Origin: Ignavibacteria bacterium
GTDB taxonomy: Bacteria > Bacteroidota > Ignavibacteria > Kapaibacteriales > UBA961
Direction of reading: 5' to 3'
DNA length: 64,000 nucleotides
Assembly: GCA_016720145.1 (NCBI GenBank)
Contig: JADJXV010000014.1
Coordinates: 1 to 64,000, forward strand
The translations under genes were made by a program, and so were the position numbers. Position 1 is the stretch's first letter. The number at the start of each line of letters is the position of its first letter. The notes under the pieces are model-generated. The model was not told the origin of the DNA and did not search any database. It saw nothing but the letters and a program-made list of their open reading frames with translations. This document shows positions 9,672-18,494 of the stretch, one piece after another.

Positions 9672-9748
9672 AAATTGTGTTTAATTCCAGCACGACCCAA
9701 GCCGATGCAACCCTCACGAAAGGACATTCCATCCTGTATCGTTATGAG

Positions 9749-9803
9749 CCACTTACTACTTACTACTTACTACTTACCACTTACCACTTACAGACTTACG
9801 ACT
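9749..9803. repeat. Simple tandem array of CTTACTACTTAC units
   Basis: Seven to eight imperfect 7-bp units (CTTACTA, CTTACCA). Related arrays occur at 28.1 kb and 45.1 kb. Confidence 0.7.
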
Positions 9804-9812
9804 AATCTTGTT

Positions 9813-10127
9813 CTAATGATAATCAAATTTCACAAAGACTTTTTTGCCGCAAGTACAGATTACTTCTATGCTTTCGATTTCATTGTCGTCCGAACGGTGC
9901 ACCATGACGGTAGGGTTATGTTCGCCAATTTCATCTGCAAGAGGTTTGGAAATTTCGACTTTCCCGCCTGTATCGACGAGTAATTCTGCAGGAATACGGC
10001 TGCTGTAGGGAATACCCTTCACCGTACCGGCAATTTCTCGTACGACTAAAAAGTCTCGAAAGGCTTCTTTGCGTCGTTCATCAGATTTATCTCGACTGAA
10101 ATCCTCGAAGGGTTGTATTGTATCCAT
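9813..10127 (-). CDS. Hypothetical protein with C-terminal CxCG motif
   Basis: The 104-residue product is not recognised. It is charged at the N-terminus (DFSRDKSDERRKEAF), has no signal peptide or membrane segment, and ends with VICTCGKKVFVKFDY, a CxCGK pair that could bind a metal or form a beta ribbon. It starts 7 bp after the CheB-like stop codon on the same strand and is almost surely co-transcribed with it, so a link to that protein is inferred but untested. Confidence 0.6.
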   Translation of the reverse strand: MDTIQPFEDFSRDKSDERRKEAFRDFLVVREIAGTVKGIPYSSRIPAELLVDTGGKVEISKPLADEIGEHNPTVMVHRSDDNEIESIEVICTCGKKVFVKFDYH

Positions 10128-10134
10128 AAGAATT

Positions 10135-11289
10135 CTAAATATTATGTATAATTGACTTTACAAAAGGTGTCGATTGTGATGGAGGAGCGACTGATTTCAG
10201 AGTAAAACACGATGCAATTGCTTCCGGAATATCCTGTAAGCTGTGGATTTCATTAACAATAGCATCATCAATTACTGCTTTCGACATCCCATAAATCACA
10301 CACGACTCTTCATCTTGAGCGAGAATATATCCGCCAGCTTTGTGGAGTTCGCGAAATCCTACTAACCCATCATTCCCCATACCGGTCATCATCACGCCTA
10401 AGGCATTGCCACCATAGACGGTTACTATTGAATGTGTTATCACATCAATAGATGGTGAGTATGCTACATCGAATCCACCATCAGTGATGACAATTGTTTT
10501 CTCTGCACTAATACTCATTTGCAATCCACCCGGAGCAATATACACCGTACCACTTTCGAGTCTCATACCATGCGATGCTTCTTTGACTTCGAGATGTACA
10601 ATAGTATTCAATCGACGGGCAAATGACTTCGTAAACTCCATCGGCATGTGTTGAATTACTACAATCGGTACCGGCATCGTAGCAGGTAAACGAGATATGA
10701 CATCTTCGAGTGACTGAGGACCTCCCGTGGAAATTCCGACAATCACAATTTCGATTATTCCTGGCGGCAAATGTCTTCTTTTATATGGGGGTTTGAGATT
10801 TGGAGACTCATTTTTCGCTGTACGTTCTGTATTGATAGTTTTCGTAACCTCGACCGGCTTTCGTGGATGAATTAGTTTATATTCTTCATAGCTTGCTGAT
10901 ACATTTGTAATGATTTCAATGAATTCATTTTTGAGGTCGAGTATATCTTTTGACAGAAGGGCAGAACGGTGAATGATACAATCGACCGCACCTCTTTCAA
11001 GGGCTTCTCTTCTATCAGCTTCGGGATTTTTTCGGTTGATAAGCATCATAATGACAGGTATTCCTGTGAGCTCTTTTATTTTCTCGAGCGCTTCGAATCC
11101 ACTGACAAGAGGCATCTGACAAGACATTAATACTACACTCGGATACAAGTCAAGCACTTTCACGACTGCTTCACTACCATTACCTGCACCGCCGATGACA
11201 GTAATATCTTCACGTCCCGAGAGCATTTTTGTGATCTGCTGTCGAATAAAAACAGACTCGTCTGCTATGAGGACGCGGATGGGTTTCAT
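10135..11289 (-). CDS. CheB-like protein-glutamate methylesterase with degenerate receiver domain
   Basis: From the ATG at 11289 the product is 384 residues: a response-regulator-like domain (1-125), a basic linker, and a CheB methylesterase domain. The esterase triad appears intact: Ser in GISTGGPQSL, His in QHMP, Asp in MTGMGNDGL. The receiver keeps Asp10-Glu11, but the phospho-acceptor position is Ser56 (LMSCQMP instead of the usual LDxxMP), the Ser/Thr switch is Leu/Ile (MMLIN) and the conserved Lys is His107. It probably cannot be phosphorylated by CheA in the normal way. No other chemotaxis gene is present; neighbours are two lipoproteins and a CxCG protein. Confidence 0.85.
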   Translation of the reverse strand: MKPIRVLIADESVFIRQQITKMLSGREDITVIGGAGNGSEAVVKVLDLYPSVVLMSCQMPLVSGFEALEKIKELTGIPVIMMLINRKNPEADRREALERGAVDCIIHRSALLSKDILDLKNEFIEIITNVSASYEEYKLIHPRKPVEVTKTINTERTAKNESPNLKPPYKRRHLPPGIIEIVIVGISTGGPQSLEDVISRLPATMPVPIVVIQHMPMEFTKSFARRLNTIVHLEVKEASHGMRLESGTVYIAPGGLQMSISAEKTIVITDGGFDVAYSPSIDVITHSIVTVYGGNALGVMMTGMGNDGLVGFRELHKAGGYILAQDEESCVIYGMSKAVIDDAIVNEIHSLQDIPEAIASCFTLKSVAPPSQSTPFVKSIIHNI

Positions 11290-11349
11290 GGGGTAAATTG
11301 ATTTCGACCGGGAAATGTACAAAACTGTAAACAAAAGCTATTCATACGC

Positions 11350-11721
11350 TTACTTAATTTTCAGATAAGCATTCACTGCTTCTTTCCCAATCTCATTGAT
11401 ATACGTATCCGATGATCTGGCGAATTCGTGGGGATAGCCCCAATAGATAAGTCTGTCATTTCGGAACGCTAAAAAATAGTCGGATTTATAATCTCCTATC
11501 GATAATATATAAACATGGAATCGATATTCTGCTTTTGTGTCAGAAGGAATAACAACGGAAAACTCTTCACGCGGAGATACAGGCGCGATAGAAAGAGTAG
11601 TAGCCATCGACATACCTTTTTGGAATTTGTCTAATGTTTCCGGTGTAAAATGTGTACACGATCCAAGAATAACACAATTCAGACACAAAATCACCAAAAA
11701 CACTTTTACAGTACATTTCAT
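11350..11721 (-). CDS. Putative lipoprotein, paralogue of the upstream gene
   Basis: The 123-residue product has a lipoprotein signal (VILCLNCVILGSC, lipobox LGSC). The C-terminal half, with SDYFLAFRNDRLIYWGYPHEF and then SSD, closely parallels the 153-residue protein encoded just upstream (SDYFFMFDSSNKLIFWGFLQEF, then SED), so the two are tandem duplicates. The gap between them is 24 bp. I do not recognise the family. Location in the outer or inner membrane lipid layer is inferred from the lipobox only. Confidence 0.6.
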   Translation of the reverse strand: MKCTVKVFLVILCLNCVILGSCTHFTPETLDKFQKGMSMATTLSIAPVSPREEFSVVIPSDTKAEYRFHVYILSIGDYKSDYFLAFRNDRLIYWGYPHEFARSSDTYINEIGKEAVNAYLKIK

Positions 11722-11745
11722 TGGAGTTCCTTATATTATTTACTA

Positions 11746-12207
11746 TTAGTTATTTTTTAATGAATAATATTTCTCGTAGATTTTAGATGCTATTCCCTCA
11801 ACGACTACATCTTCGCTTTTACTGAATTCCTGTAAAAATCCCCAGAATATCAGTTTATTGGAAGAATCAAACATAAAAAAGTAATCAGAAGCGAGATCGT
11901 TTTTTTCCTCACCTCTGCCGCTGGTCGTCGGAGTAAAAATTGAAGAAGAAGACATTCCGGTATTCGAACCGTACATCGAATTTTGTGTGGTTTTTACTCC
12001 AATTTGTATGGGGAACACTTCAATTGAGTAATTACTCGTGTGATCTCTTACAAGAAAGCTATACTTAGGATCGACACTTATCAGACTCTGCACCTCTTTT
12101 AATGAGGCCCCTTTTGAAAGAGTTATAATTGTATCCATTGTAAACATGGTCTTGCAAGAAGGCAAGAGTATAGAAGCAATGCACATGATGAGAAATTTCT
12201 TAACCAT
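11746..12207 (-). CDS. Putative lipoprotein, first of a tandem paralogous pair
   Basis: The 153-residue product has a lipoprotein signal (MCIASILLPSC, lipobox LPSC). It shares the SDYFxxF...LIxWGxxxEFxxS core with the next gene but carries an insert of about 25 residues rich in Ser, Thr and Gly (STGMSSSSIFTP region). Same strand as the downstream paralogue and the CheB-like gene, so a four-gene unit 12207-9813 is plausible. Function unknown. Confidence 0.6.
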   Translation of the reverse strand: MVKKFLIMCIASILLPSCKTMFTMDTIITLSKGASLKEVQSLISVDPKYSFLVRDHTSNYSIEVFPIQIGVKTTQNSMYGSNTGMSSSSIFTPTTSGRGEEKNDLASDYFFMFDSSNKLIFWGFLQEFSKSEDVVVEGIASKIYEKYYSLKNN

Positions 12208-12252
12208 AAAATCACCTAATTAGTTGTACCTATTTATGACAATTCTTGTCCC

Positions 12253-14335
12253 TCACTTCATCCCCAATTGATTCATCACAAATCGCCACTGAATCTCCAT
12301 GTCTTCGGCTTGCTTGGCGACGGACTTGCCGCTACCGTGACCACTATCAAACTCCATAAACAGCATGACGGGATTCTTCTGTGCAGGGCGATTCTGCATC
12401 TCCGCGACGAACTTCTTGGCATGAAGCGGATCGACCCGACTGTCATTCTCGCCGGCAAAGACAAACATCGTCGGATAATTCACTTCTTGCTTGATATTCT
12501 GGTACGGCGAATACTTCATCAGATTCTCAAAGTCAGCTTTTTTGTCGGGATCGCCATATTCGGGTATCCAAAATCTCGCTATCAAGAATTTGTGATACCG
12601 AATCATATCGAGTAATGGCACTCCACACACGACGGCTTTGAATAAATCGGGACGTTGAGTAGTAATGGCGCCCATCAGCAAGCCACCATTACTTCGACCG
12701 TCTGCGGCAAGCTTTTGAGGATTCGTATATTTTTCTTTGATTAGATATTCGGCACCGGCGATGAAGTCGTCAAAACAGTTTTGCTTGTTCTCGAGCATTC
12801 CATCCTGATGCCACTTCTCGCCATATTCATCACCACCGCGAAGGCCTGCCTCGGCATACACTCCCCCACGATTGATAAATGACGCGACAATTGACACATA
12901 ATGGGGCGCAATTCCTGCATTAAATCCACCATACGCATAGAGCATTGTCGGGTTGTTTCCGTCAAGTTTCAGACCTTTTTTATGACTGATGAACATTGGG
13001 ATTTTGGTTCCGTCTTTCGATGGGTAAAACACAATCTTCGATTCAATTTCACTCGTATTCAATACACTCGTGTCTTGATAGAAGAATGTCCATTCGAGGG
13101 TTTTCCCATCGAGTCTGAAGATTTTTCCGGGATTCTTAAATGTAGTCAATCCCACAAATACAGTATTTGACTCACGATGATAGCTCATACTGCTAACATT
13201 GCCAAGTTCGGGTAATTCAAGCTGTTTCACATACTTACCATTGTAATCATAAGCAATAATTCTGCTGACAACATCTTTTTTATCTTTAATTAGTACATAA
13301 TCCGACGTAAGAGCGTAGCTTTCGAGGACGGTCTCTTTTTCAGGGATAAATTCTTTCCAATTGGAGAATTCCGGAGTAGTTGCATCTGTCACCATGAGCT
13401 TGAAATTTGGTGCATGATCGTTGGTATAGAAGTACAATTTTCCATTTTTAAGCTGAGGATACGCGCGAGATTGCTTGCTGGAATAGACAGGTGTGGGAGT
13501 GTCCTTGGTGCCTACTTTGCGAATAGTAAGCGTATTAGGAATAAAAGTCACCTTTCATGAAAAAAGTATAATTTTGACCTGTCTCTTCATCAGTATCCCA
13601 CACACCGGAAATGTCTTTTGCATCATCGGGCGCGGAAAGAAATTCTGCTGATTCTTGTGGTGTGCCTACTGACCAAAGATAATTTTTGATTGGTTCTTGA
13701 CTCTTGATAATTTCTTTGGTTCGAATGGAAAAGTACGCATGTTTTTGGTCATACGTCCAATCAAATCCATTGATATTATTGAGAATTGCACCTTCCTGTT
13801 TGCCGGTAGCCACATCTAGAATTCTGTAAAAGTTAATTTCATCACCTTTCGTCTGCGTACCCATTGCAAGCTTCGAAGCATCTCGATTAAAATCCATTCC
13901 GCTGATCGATGTTCTGCCGGTCGGGTCAATCGAAAGCGGGTCGAATAATAATCTCTCATTTCCATTTTCTATAGAGTAAAGCTTATACTGCAAGTCACCT
14001 TTTTTCTTTGCTTGGAAAAATTGGCGCATTCCTCGGAAGAATGGAGCACCCTTCAAATCACGATCGAGGTAACTCATAAATTCATCACGCAACCCCTTAA
14101 TTTCCGACATAGTTGCATTGATATAGTTTAGAGTGTAATCATGCTGGGCTTTCGTCCAGGCAATGACATCAGGACTGGATTTATCCTCAAGCCAGCGGTA
14201 CTTATCGGTGATGTGACGTCCGTGCAAGGTGTCGGTAACAGGCAAAGCACGGGTTAGAGGCGGGTTGAACGGAACTTGTGCGACTAATGGATGCATGGAG
14301 AGAAGAAATAAAGGAAGGAATAGCAAAATTTTCAT
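12253..14335 (-). CDS. Prolyl oligopeptidase family S9A peptidase (frameshifted)
   Basis: Two frames on the minus strand (14335-13535 and 13551-12253) make one S9A peptidase. The first has a signal peptide ending near VAQVPFNPP and the N-terminal segment ITDKYRWLED; the second holds the rest of the propeller and the alpha/beta-hydrolase domain with the catalytic Ser in DGRSNGGLLMG, Asp in GENDSRVDP and His in DSGHGSGKS. Removing one base in the short run near 13543-13546 fuses them into 693 residues, the family norm. It would cleave proline-containing peptides in the periplasm or outside. Miscalled run or recent inactivation cannot be told apart here. Confidence 0.85.
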
Positions 14336-14423
14336 AAAGTATAACCCTCGAAATAATAAAGAATAAAGACAAAATACAAGTTTTGAGGCGGTTAATCAAA
14401 TAGAATTTATATGTTGCAAGGCA

Positions 14424-14456
14424 ATAAAAAAGGCAAACCTCACTTAACTTGCCTTC
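14424..14456 (-). terminator. Rho-independent terminator of adk
   Basis: On the minus strand AAGGCAA, a loop of about 13 bases, TTGCCTT and a T-run, 26 bp past the adk stop. Confidence 0.65.
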
Positions 14457-14481
14457 GTTTCACTTAATAATTTGATCATAC

Positions 14482-15033
14482 TCATACCACTATTACACTT
14501 TCGATGCGCGCGTACACCGTTTCAACATCAGCATTGCCGTCAATCGAGATGAGTTTATTATGCGATGCGTAGTATTCTAGCAGCGGAGCGGTCTGTGCAT
14601 TGTACACTTCCAGCCGGTGTCGGATGACATCTTCAGCATCATCTTTGCGACCTCGTTTGAGCATTCTACTCACGATTTCTTCGTTTGCAACATTTATATT
14701 TACAACACAGTTAATTTCTTTTCCTGCTTTTTGCAACATTATGTCGAGCGATTCTGCCTGGCTCTGAGTTCTTGGGAATCCATCAAGGATACATCCGCGG
14801 GAATATTCGGGTTTGTTCATTGCTTCACGTACAATTCCGGTGACGATTTCATCCGGAACCAGCTTGCCTGATTCTACGGAATTCTTTGCAATTTTCCCCA
14901 ATTCTGTTTCCTCGCGTATCGCCTGACGGAACGCCTCACCGGTCGATAAATGCGGAACATTTTTTCGTACAGCAAGCAATTCAGCTTGCGTTCCTTTACC
15001 CACACCCGGCGCGCCAAAGAGTACAATTATCAT
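14482..15033 (-). CDS. adk: Adenylate kinase, short form
   Basis: Adk interconverts ATP + AMP and 2 ADP. The 183-residue protein has the P-loop GAPGVGKGT at residues 7-15, the AMP-site STGEAFR segment, and the DGFPRTQSQAE signature. The LID region (KRGRKDDAEDVIRHRL) is the short type without zinc-binding cysteines, which accounts for the length below 190. Monocistronic by context, with its own terminator and a -7 candidate 45-52 bp upstream. Confidence 0.95.
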   Translation of the reverse strand: MIIVLFGAPGVGKGTQAELLAVRKNVPHLSTGEAFRQAIREETELGKIAKNSVESGKLVPDEIVTGIVREAMNKPEYSRGCILDGFPRTQSQAESLDIMLQKAGKEINCVVNINVANEEIVSRMLKRGRKDDAEDVIRHRLEVYNAQTAPLLEYYASHNKLISIDGNADVETVYARIESVIVV

Positions 15034-15077
15034 TCATTTTCCTTGCAAATAATTTTCAGGGTCACTGTGTTTTTCTG

Positions 15078-15085
15078 CAAAAATA
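15078..15085 (-). promoter_or_regulatory. Candidate -7 element (TATTTTTG) before adk
   Basis: Minus-strand TAnnTTTG 45 bp before the adk start; TTTC occurs at the position where a -33 TTTG would be expected. Confidence 0.4.
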
Positions 15086-15698
15086 CACGATTACCGCTAA
15101 TTCAGAAATAGAAATGTGAATAACCGTTGGTTTTATGGCTACCTCGAGCATTTTCCAACCTTCTTTTGATGTCACTTATTTCTTCCTCAATAGCCCCCAG
15201 CTTTAACTCGTGGGGATAGATACAAGACGAAACCACGCAGTAGCCAAACGGGAATCGTTGAAACATATAGTACAATACAAAGTTCAACAGCGTTAAACCA
15301 ATGGACGTTGGATTGTACAAACACATCGGTAGGGGCAGAAAATTTTCTGACCCTAAACGTCACGGTGGATTTATATGAATCAGACATATCATTTGTCATC
15401 TGTAGAGGCAGAAATTTTTCTGCCCTACAGAGTATAACTGTAAGTTTGCCAAATTTCAATTTGAACTCATATAGAAGTCTTCGTACACTTCAACACGACC
15501 TAAAAAGTAAATCTCTAAAGACTCTAAAAAATATCTTTTGTCTGTAGTTATGAGTTTTTGTAAGTTTGAGGAAAATTATTAAAAAAAGTCATAATTCATT
15601 CGATTAGTTGGTATTATACTCACCCACCCGCGCTTAATACGGACATTAATTGTCGGTCAGTTTAATTCATTTTTTATTATCTTTTTTTGGAGAGTAGT
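15086..15698. repeat. Gene-free spacer with palindromic repeats
   Basis: Holds a TAACCGTTGGTTTTATGGCTA / TAGCCCCCAGCTTTAACTCG-type repeat (about 15121-15225, related to 62.7 kb) and two palindromes of a separate family, GGGGCAGAAAATTTTCTG (about 15332) and GAGGCAGAAATTTTTCTGCC (about 15404). The frames at 15187-15547 are by-products of these repeats. No gene seen. Confidence 0.6.
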
Positions 15699-16131
15699 AT
15701 GAATACACGGGTTCTGTTAGCCGCATTAGGCGGTGCCGTTTCGAACTTTTTGGTCGGTTGGGTGGTGTATGGTATGCTTCTGATGGATTATATGAAAAAC
15801 AATATGACGCAATATGCGGGGCTAATGAAAGAGCCGCCTGACTTATTCATTATGTTTATTTCCGGATTTTTTTGGGCCTGGACATACGCATTCATTTTTA
15901 ATAAATGGGCTGGGATTAAAGATTTCAAATCCGGTATGATGGCAGGTATTTTTATTACAATTCCAACCTGCACTATCTATTGATTTACAATTCCATGCTA
16001 TGATGAATCTTTATAGTGGATATACTGTTTTGATCGTTGATGTTCTCGCTTCGACTGTTATGGGTGCAATTATAGCAAACGTCGTTGGACTCATACTCGG
16101 TATGGGTAGCAAGGAGAATGCAACAGCGTAA
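15699..16131 (+). CDS. Small membrane protein, DUF1761-like (frameshifted)
   Basis: The ATG at 15699 follows a GGAG Shine-Dalgarno sequence. The first frame stops at 15983 after three hydrophobic segments; dropping one base in AACCTG (about 15965-15968) continues through SIDLQFHAMMNLY and a fourth hydrophobic helix ending GLILGMGSKENATA at 16131. The corrected product is 143 residues with four membrane spans and the FWAWTYAFIFNKWAGI signature I associate with DUF1761-type small membrane proteins. Function unknown. A terminator-like hairpin follows. Confidence 0.65.
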
Positions 16132-16185
16132 GACATTGATACCGTTTGTAGATAACAATATAAATATATTAATTACAACAAATGA

Positions 16186-16221
16186 AAAGTTCCGGCATGT
16201 GAAATCATGTCGGAACTTTAT
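16186..16221 (+). terminator. Terminator-like hairpin
   Basis: AAGTTCCGGCATG and CATGTCGGAACTT pair around a five-base loop, followed by a weak T-rich tail; 55 bp past the small membrane protein. Confidence 0.55.
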
Positions 16222-16437
16222 CATTTTAAAGATAATTAAGCTAAATATCTCTTTATGAATTTTCACTTCTACCAAACTCATTTCTTTACTTTCTGTATCA
16301 AATACAAGACGATGAAACCACCATCGAATCGAAGTATGATTTCACACTGATTCTTGAGTTTTTCCTAAGTTTGGTTAATTTGCAATTATAAAGTTCAGCT
16401 AACATGCAATTCTCCCATTCTCTCAAGGATTCGACCT

Positions 16438-17090
16438 ATGGAAACTCCCTTACTTACCTCTTCTATGCCTCGCATTGGCGACAAAGCTCCTGATTTTGAA
16501 GCAAATACTACCCAAGGCGCACTACGCTTCTCTGATTATAATATAGGTAGTTGGGTAATTTTATTCTCTCATCCTGCTGATTTTACTCCTGTCTGCACGA
16601 CTGAACTCACCGAGTTCGCCCGTGAACAAGAATACTTCCTCCACAACAACACCAAGCTCCTCGGCCTGAGCATCGACAGTATCCATTCTCATATCGCCTG
16701 GGTGCATAATGTACGAGCAAATACAGGTGTCACGATGCGCTTCCCGCTCATCGCAGACAGCAGTATGAAAGTAGCTAATTTATATGGTATGTTACATCCG
16801 GGTGAACATGCCACAGAAACGGTTCGGGCGGTGTTTTTATTGACCCGAACGGCACTATTCGTCTCATCATGTACTACCCGTTGAATGTAGGTCGGAACAT
16901 GGAAGAAATCAAACGCGTACTGACTGCACTCCAAACAGCAGATTCGAACAAGTGTTCGCTGCCTGTCAACTGGCACAAAGGCGACCTAGCCATCATGCCC
17001 CCACCGAAAACAGTCTCCGACCTCGAGGCGCGTGATGCTATTACCGAAAATAAAGTTGACTTCTATCTTATCAAAAAGACTCTTGCGTAA
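16438..17090 (+). CDS. 1-Cys (Prx6-type) peroxiredoxin (frameshifted)
   Basis: Frames 16438-16884 and 16869-17090 form one peroxiredoxin that reduces peroxides. The first holds the catalytic motif HPADFTPVCTTE with peroxidatic Cys53; the second starts MYYPLNVGRNMEE and carries the long Prx6 C-terminal arm including LPVNWHKGDLAIMPP. One T added to the run at 16834-16838 restores AVFFIDPNGTIR and yields 217 residues, the Prx6 norm. A strong terminator follows. An in-frame ATG at 16465 is an alternative start. Likely a sequence error, since every conserved motif survives on both sides. Confidence 0.87.
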
Positions 17091-17099
17091 TATGTACAT

Positions 17100-17130
17100 A
17101 GCCCGTGGAAAAGTCCACGGGCTGTTTTTT
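17100..17130 (+). terminator. Rho-independent terminator
   Basis: AGCCCGTGG, short loop, CCACGGGCT, then TGTTTTTT; 9 bp after the peroxiredoxin stop. Confidence 0.9.
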
Positions 17131-17155
17131 ATTTCAACCCAAATTTCAATTGCCG

Positions 17156-18291
17156 ATGAAATTCCCTATCTACCTTGATTATAATGCGACAACGCCGGTC
17201 GATGAACGTGTATTCGATGCGATGAAGCCCTATTTTATGGAGTGTTTTGGTAATGCTGCAAGCAGTGGTCACGCCTTCGGTGACACCGCCAAAAAGCAGT
17301 CGAAGCTGCACGCAAAACTATTGCCAATGCTATTGGAGCACAGCCCGAAGAGATTATCTTCACCTCAGGCGCGACAGAGTCGAATAATCTTGCTATCAAG
17401 GGTACGGCAAGGATGCTGTCAGGGAAAGGGAATCATATTATCACAGCGGCTACTGAACATAAAGCAGTGCTCGACACCTGTAAATCGCTCGAGAAAGAAG
17501 GATTTTTAGTTACGATATTACCCGTTGATAGTGAAGGACTTATTGATTACCAAGCATTAGAGGATGCCATTACCCCACAGACTATTCTCGTGACGCTCAT
17601 GCATGGTAATAATGAAATTGGGACGGTGCTTGATATTGAAAAGGTTGGTGAAATTTGCAAGAAACATGATGTGTGGTTTCATACCGATGCCACACAAACA
17701 ATAGGTAAAATCCCCTTTGATACCCAAAAAATTAATGTGCAAATGGCATCGCTCACCGCCCATAAAATCTATGGACCCAAAGGAGTTGGAGCATTATATG
17801 TACGCAATGGATGTAAAGTAATTCCACAAATTGACGGCGGAGGACACGAGTCCGGTATGCGCAGCGGTACGCTCAATGTACCCGGGATAGTGGGTTTTGC
17901 AAAATCAATAGAAGTAGGTGTAGCAGATATGTCACGTGACGTCGAGCATTGTAGCCGCCTCCGCAACCGCCTCTGGGAAACACTGAGTGCGATCCCAAAT
18001 GTATCCATCAACGGTCCGAATCCCCTTACCTCACCCTCCAAACGACTACCAAATAACCTCAATGTCAGTATCACCGGTGATGAAGGTGAATTAATCGCCG
18101 GGAATTTGTATAATGTAGCCGTTTCGTCCCGATCTGCCTGTACCAGCGCGTCGAATGAACCCTCCCATGTCCTCAAAGCCATTGGCAAATCAGATACTTC
18201 CCTCACTTCTCTACGATTCGGGATCGGCCGCATGACTACCGATGAAGAAATTGACTATACGATTGCTTGTATTCGGTCGGCAGTGGCGTGA
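17156..18291 (+). CDS. NifS/IscS-type cysteine desulfurase (frameshifted)
   Basis: Cysteine desulfurases take sulfur from cysteine for Fe-S cluster and thio-cofactor synthesis. The first frame from the ATG at 17156 gives FPIYLDYNATTPVDERV; the second gives EHKAVLDTC, HTDATQTIGK, the PLP-lysine motif SLTAHKIYGPKGVG and the SSRSACTSAS loop with the catalytic Cys. One A added to the run at 17291-17295 restores TAKKAVEAARK and a 378-residue protein of normal size. No IscU/SufU gene follows. Presumed active gene with a miscalled run. Confidence 0.9.
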
Positions 18292-18377
18292 GAGGGATAC
18301 ACGTAGGGACATGGGTGAGGAGTATTGTATTTCGAATGCCCTCAACTTGAAGTAGAAATAGGTAAGTATTTCACCCT

Positions 18378-18432
18378 TTGACAAGCTCATGGTGACTGTA
18401 ACCCATTAGTCAGACTGAGCTTGTCGAAGTCT
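18378..18432. repeat. Inverted-repeat element, TTCGACAAGCTCA family
   Basis: CTTTGACAAGCTCATGG and CTGAGCTTGTCGAAG form opposite arms around about 25 bp. Related arms lie at 1.5-1.6 kb and 44.9-45.1 kb. Confidence 0.7.
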
Positions 18433-18494
18433 AAAACGCAATACCGATTTCTTAAATTGTCAACTTTTGATCGTGACCAGTCCCTGCATGACCA

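Noticed and set aside
15187..15547. Open frames on both strands before the small membrane protein
   Set aside because: They arise from palindromic repeats (GGCAGAAATTTTTCTGCC type), which stay open in both directions.
8617..17295. Programmed ribosomal frameshifting in five genes
   Set aside because: No consistent slippery heptamer, stimulatory hairpin or Shine-Dalgarno-like element; shifts go in both directions and occur in unrelated families.
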